From the NCBI GenBank assembly GCA_036526195.1, contig DATCYZ010000151.1, positions 1 to 6,977 on the forward strand: DNA of 6,977 nucleotides, read 5' to 3'. The notes under the pieces are model-generated. The model had not been told where the DNA came from and did no database searches. It saw only the letters and a list, made by a program, of their open reading frames with translations. The first letter of the stretch is position 1. Every line of letters starts with the position of its first letter. Below, piece by piece: positions 5,856-6,977 of the stretch. This DNA is from DATCYZ01 sp036526195. Its GTDB lineage: Bacteria > Pseudomonadota > Gammaproteobacteria > Burkholderiales > SG8-39. The position numbers were made by a program, and so were the translations under genes.

Positions 5856-5931
5856 ATATGCACCCTATTGCATAATCAATGCGTCAGTTCTACTGTATAC
5901 GGACTTTCCAAGGGCACGAATAGGATAGGGC
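5856..5931. promoter_or_regulatory. Divergent control region between tupB and the large regulator
   Basis: This 76-bp intergenic stretch is clearly AT-richer than its flanks and must hold the promoters for both directions. It contains an inverted repeat TATGCA (5857-5862) - N6 - TGCATA (5869-5874), a GTATAC palindrome (5895-5900), and the SD AGGATAGGG (5922-5930) just before the GTG of the regulator. I see no convincing -35/-10 pair in either direction and no CGTTATATA-type Mo-box, so the controlling protein probably recognises a different site from the one at 3249-3278. Confidence 0.6.
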
Positions 5932-5938
5932 GTGCATA
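5857..5938. repeat. Inverted ATAGGG/TGCATA element at both divergent starts
   Basis: The left copy, 5857-5868, reads ATAGGG-TGCATA on the minus strand. The right copy, 5925-5938, reads ATAGGG-CG-TGCATA on the plus strand. All 12 bases agree, apart from a 2-nt insertion. Each copy overlaps the translation start zone of its gene (tupB or the regulator), and their centres are about 69 bp apart. The ATAGGG part doubles as a Shine-Dalgarno-like sequence, so part of the similarity may be functional convergence, but the shared TGCATA is not explained by ribosome binding. Confidence 0.5.
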
Positions 5939-6960
5939 CCGCCTTCGAAATCGGCTTCGATCCGGCATGGCTCACCGGCACGGGGTTTCCACGCGAGCGC
6001 AGCCGGGTCCTGCTGCGCCTGCTGGGCGAGCTGGCGCGCTCGGGCTCGCTGCGCGAGGCCGCGCGCACCGCGGAGGTATCCTACCGCTCCGCCTGGGGCA
6101 CGCTGGTCGACGGCGCGCGGCTGTTCGGCGCCCCGCTGGTCGACATGGGGCGGGGTCGACCGGCGCGGCTGAGCGCGCTCGGCCTGCGCGTGCTCGAAGC
6201 GGATCGCCACGTGCGCGCGACGCTGGCCGGCGCGTTCGAGGGCCTGCGCAACGAGATCCCCGGGATGCTTGCCGACGCCCTGCCGGGGACGCGCCCGCGC
6301 CTGGTGCTGCATGCGAGCCACGACCTCGCGCTCGTCGCCCTGTCGAAGCTCGCCGATCGCAGCATGGACCTCCGGGTCACCTTCTGCGGGGCGGAGGACG
6401 CGCTTGCCTCGCTGGCGCGCGGCACCTGCGACATCGCCGGGTTTCACGTCGCCGATGCGCTGCCGCGCGCCGCCGCGGCGGCGGCGGCGCTCGGGCGCTG
6501 GCTCGACCCGCGGCGCCATGTCCTGATGCATTTCGTCAGCCGCGAACAGGGACTCATCGCGCGGCGCGGATCGCGCATCCGCGGCCTGCACGACCTGACG
6601 CGCTCGGGCCTGCGCTTCATCCACCGCCAGGACAACCGCGCGCCGGAATCGGCTGAGGCCTCGGTGGCGGGCGCGGTGGCCGAGGGCCGCGCCGACGCCG
6701 GCTTCGGCCTGCGCGCGGATGCGGCGCGACACCGGCTCGCCTTTACGCCGCTCGCCGTGGAACGCTACTTCCTCGCCTGCCCGCGCAGCGCCCTGCGCGG
6801 GCCGGGCCTGACGACGCTGCTTCGCCTGCTGCGCAGCGCGGAGTTCGCTGCGCAGGCGGCCGCCGTTCCGGGTTACATTGCGCGCCATGCAGGCAAGCGC
6901 GTGTCGCTTGAAGCGGCGCTTGCCTGGGTGAAACGCCCCTCGCCCTCGCCCCGCCCCTGA
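5932..6960 (+). CDS. ModE-type winged-helix regulator fused to a PBP-like (COG1910/PF12727) domain
   Basis: A 342-residue cytoplasmic one-component regulator. The N-terminal winged helix is LLGELARSGSLREAARTAEV (30-49), SYRSAWGTLVD (50-60), GAPLVDMGRGRPARLSALG (66-84). It belongs to the ModE_N/LysR-like class. The C-terminal half (about 122-310) resembles the molybdate-binding-protein-like domain of COG1910: FVSREQGLIARRGSRIRGLHDL (201-222), LRFIHRQ (227-233), AVAEGRADAGFGLRADAARHRLAFTPLAVERYFLACP (248-284). It is probably a tungstate/molybdate-responsive regulator of the divergent tup genes (inference from position and domain). It starts at GTG 5932, preceded by AGGATAGGG. Oddity: between HRQ and AVAEGRADAG there are only about 14 residues, whereas family members I recall have roughly 35-40 including a GSGTR-like motif. 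The ligand site may therefore be altered. The reading frame is otherwise intact. The C-terminus is a Pro/Ser/Arg tail. Confidence 0.87.
   Translation: MHTAFEIGFDPAWLTGTGFPRERSRVLLRLLGELARSGSLREAARTAEVSYRSAWGTLVDGARLFGAPLVDMGRGRPARLSALGLRVLEADRHVRATLAGAFEGLRNEIPGMLADALPGTRPRLVLHASHDLALVALSKLADRSMDLRVTFCGAEDALASLARGTCDIAGFHVADALPRAAAAAAALGRWLDPRRHVLMHFVSREQGLIARRGSRIRGLHDLTRSGLRFIHRQDNRAPESAEASVAGAVAEGRADAGFGLRADAARHRLAFTPLAVERYFLACPRSALRGPGLTTLLRLLRSAEFAAQAAAVPGYIARHAGKRVSLEAALAWVKRPSPSPRP
6890..6926 (+). other. Potential stem-loop within the 3' end of the regulator gene
   Basis: CAGGCAAGCGC (6890-6900) and GCGCTTGCCTG (6916-6926) form a perfect 11-bp inverted repeat. The 15-nt loop holds a second inverted repeat, CGCTT-g-AAGCG (6905-6915). 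No T-run follows, so it is not a canonical terminator. It lies 32 nt before the stop codon. It may be a 3'-end RNA structure or a chance result of high GC content in coding sequence. Confidence 0.4.
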
Positions 6961-6977
6961 ACCGACCCGCCCCCCCC

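Noticed and set aside
5911..5930. Possible sigma54 -24/-12 promoter (GGCAC followed by GGATA)
   Set aside because: The GGCAC is not followed by a GC at the -12 position with the fixed spacing, so it does not meet the sigma54 pattern.
5460..6656. Plus-strand open frame crossing the tupB/regulator intergenic region
   Set aside because: It crosses the divergent promoter, is antisense to tupB and out of frame with the regulator, and has no domain-like sequence.
6779..6802. 10-bp inverted repeat with a 4-nt loop inside the regulator gene
   Set aside because: It is pure GC/GCGC-type sequence well within coding sequence encoding conserved residues, and is likely by chance at this base composition.
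5890..6888. Minus-strand open frame opposite the large regulator
   Set aside because: Arg/Ala/Gln-rich shadow; the plus-strand frame has a winged helix and a recognisable sensor domain.

Overview
The window is a compact, very GC-rich bacterial locus for tungstate/molybdate uptake and molybdopterin-cofactor maturation. It looks like a proteobacterium, most likely a betaproteobacterium. This is inferred from the strong G/C third-position bias, the moeA-moaD-moaE gene string, and a GGGGTC-n-GACCCC palindromic repeat at the left edge of a type I associate with Betaproteobacteria. I cannot name the species.

Layout, in transcription order. A 76-bp AT-richer divergent promoter region (5856-5931) separates two units. 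Rightward (+) runs one gene, a ModE-type winged-helix regulator fused to a COG1910/PF12727-like binding-protein domain (5932-6960). Leftward (-) runs everything else. First come tupB-tupC-tupA, a complete tungstate ABC importer with permease, ATPase and periplasmic binding protein. A short ModE-N-only regulator follows, with its ATG overlapping the tupA stop codon. A 48-bp gap (3243-3290) then holds a perfect 11-bp inverted repeat, CCCCGTTATAT-N8-ATATAACGGGG, which strongly resembles a ModE operator (Mo-box). Next is a second, tightly packed unit: a TauE/SafE-type (TSUP) membrane protein, mobB, moeA, moaD and moaE. That unit ends in two copies of the palindromic repeat. One copy supplies the moaE stop codon and last residues, and the other is a good Rho-independent terminator.

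How it may work together (inference). TupABC brings in tungstate (or molybdate), MoaD/MoaE form the dithiolene of molybdopterin, and MoeA, probably assisted by MobB, inserts and activates the metal. Two ModE-family DNA-binding proteins flank the transporter and probably set transcription from the two AT-rich control regions. No modABC, moaA, moaC or mogA is visible here and no metalloenzyme is encoded, so the client enzyme lies elsewhere.

Most of the locus is recognisable biology. The points worth a second look are: the operator that overlaps the ribosome binding site of the TSUP gene; the TSUP protein placed inside the cofactor operon; the inverted ATAGGG/TGCATA element at both divergent start codons; the apparent loss of the GSGTR-type ligand segment from the large regulator; and the repeat-derived C-terminus of MoaE. 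I did not find a clearly new type of system.
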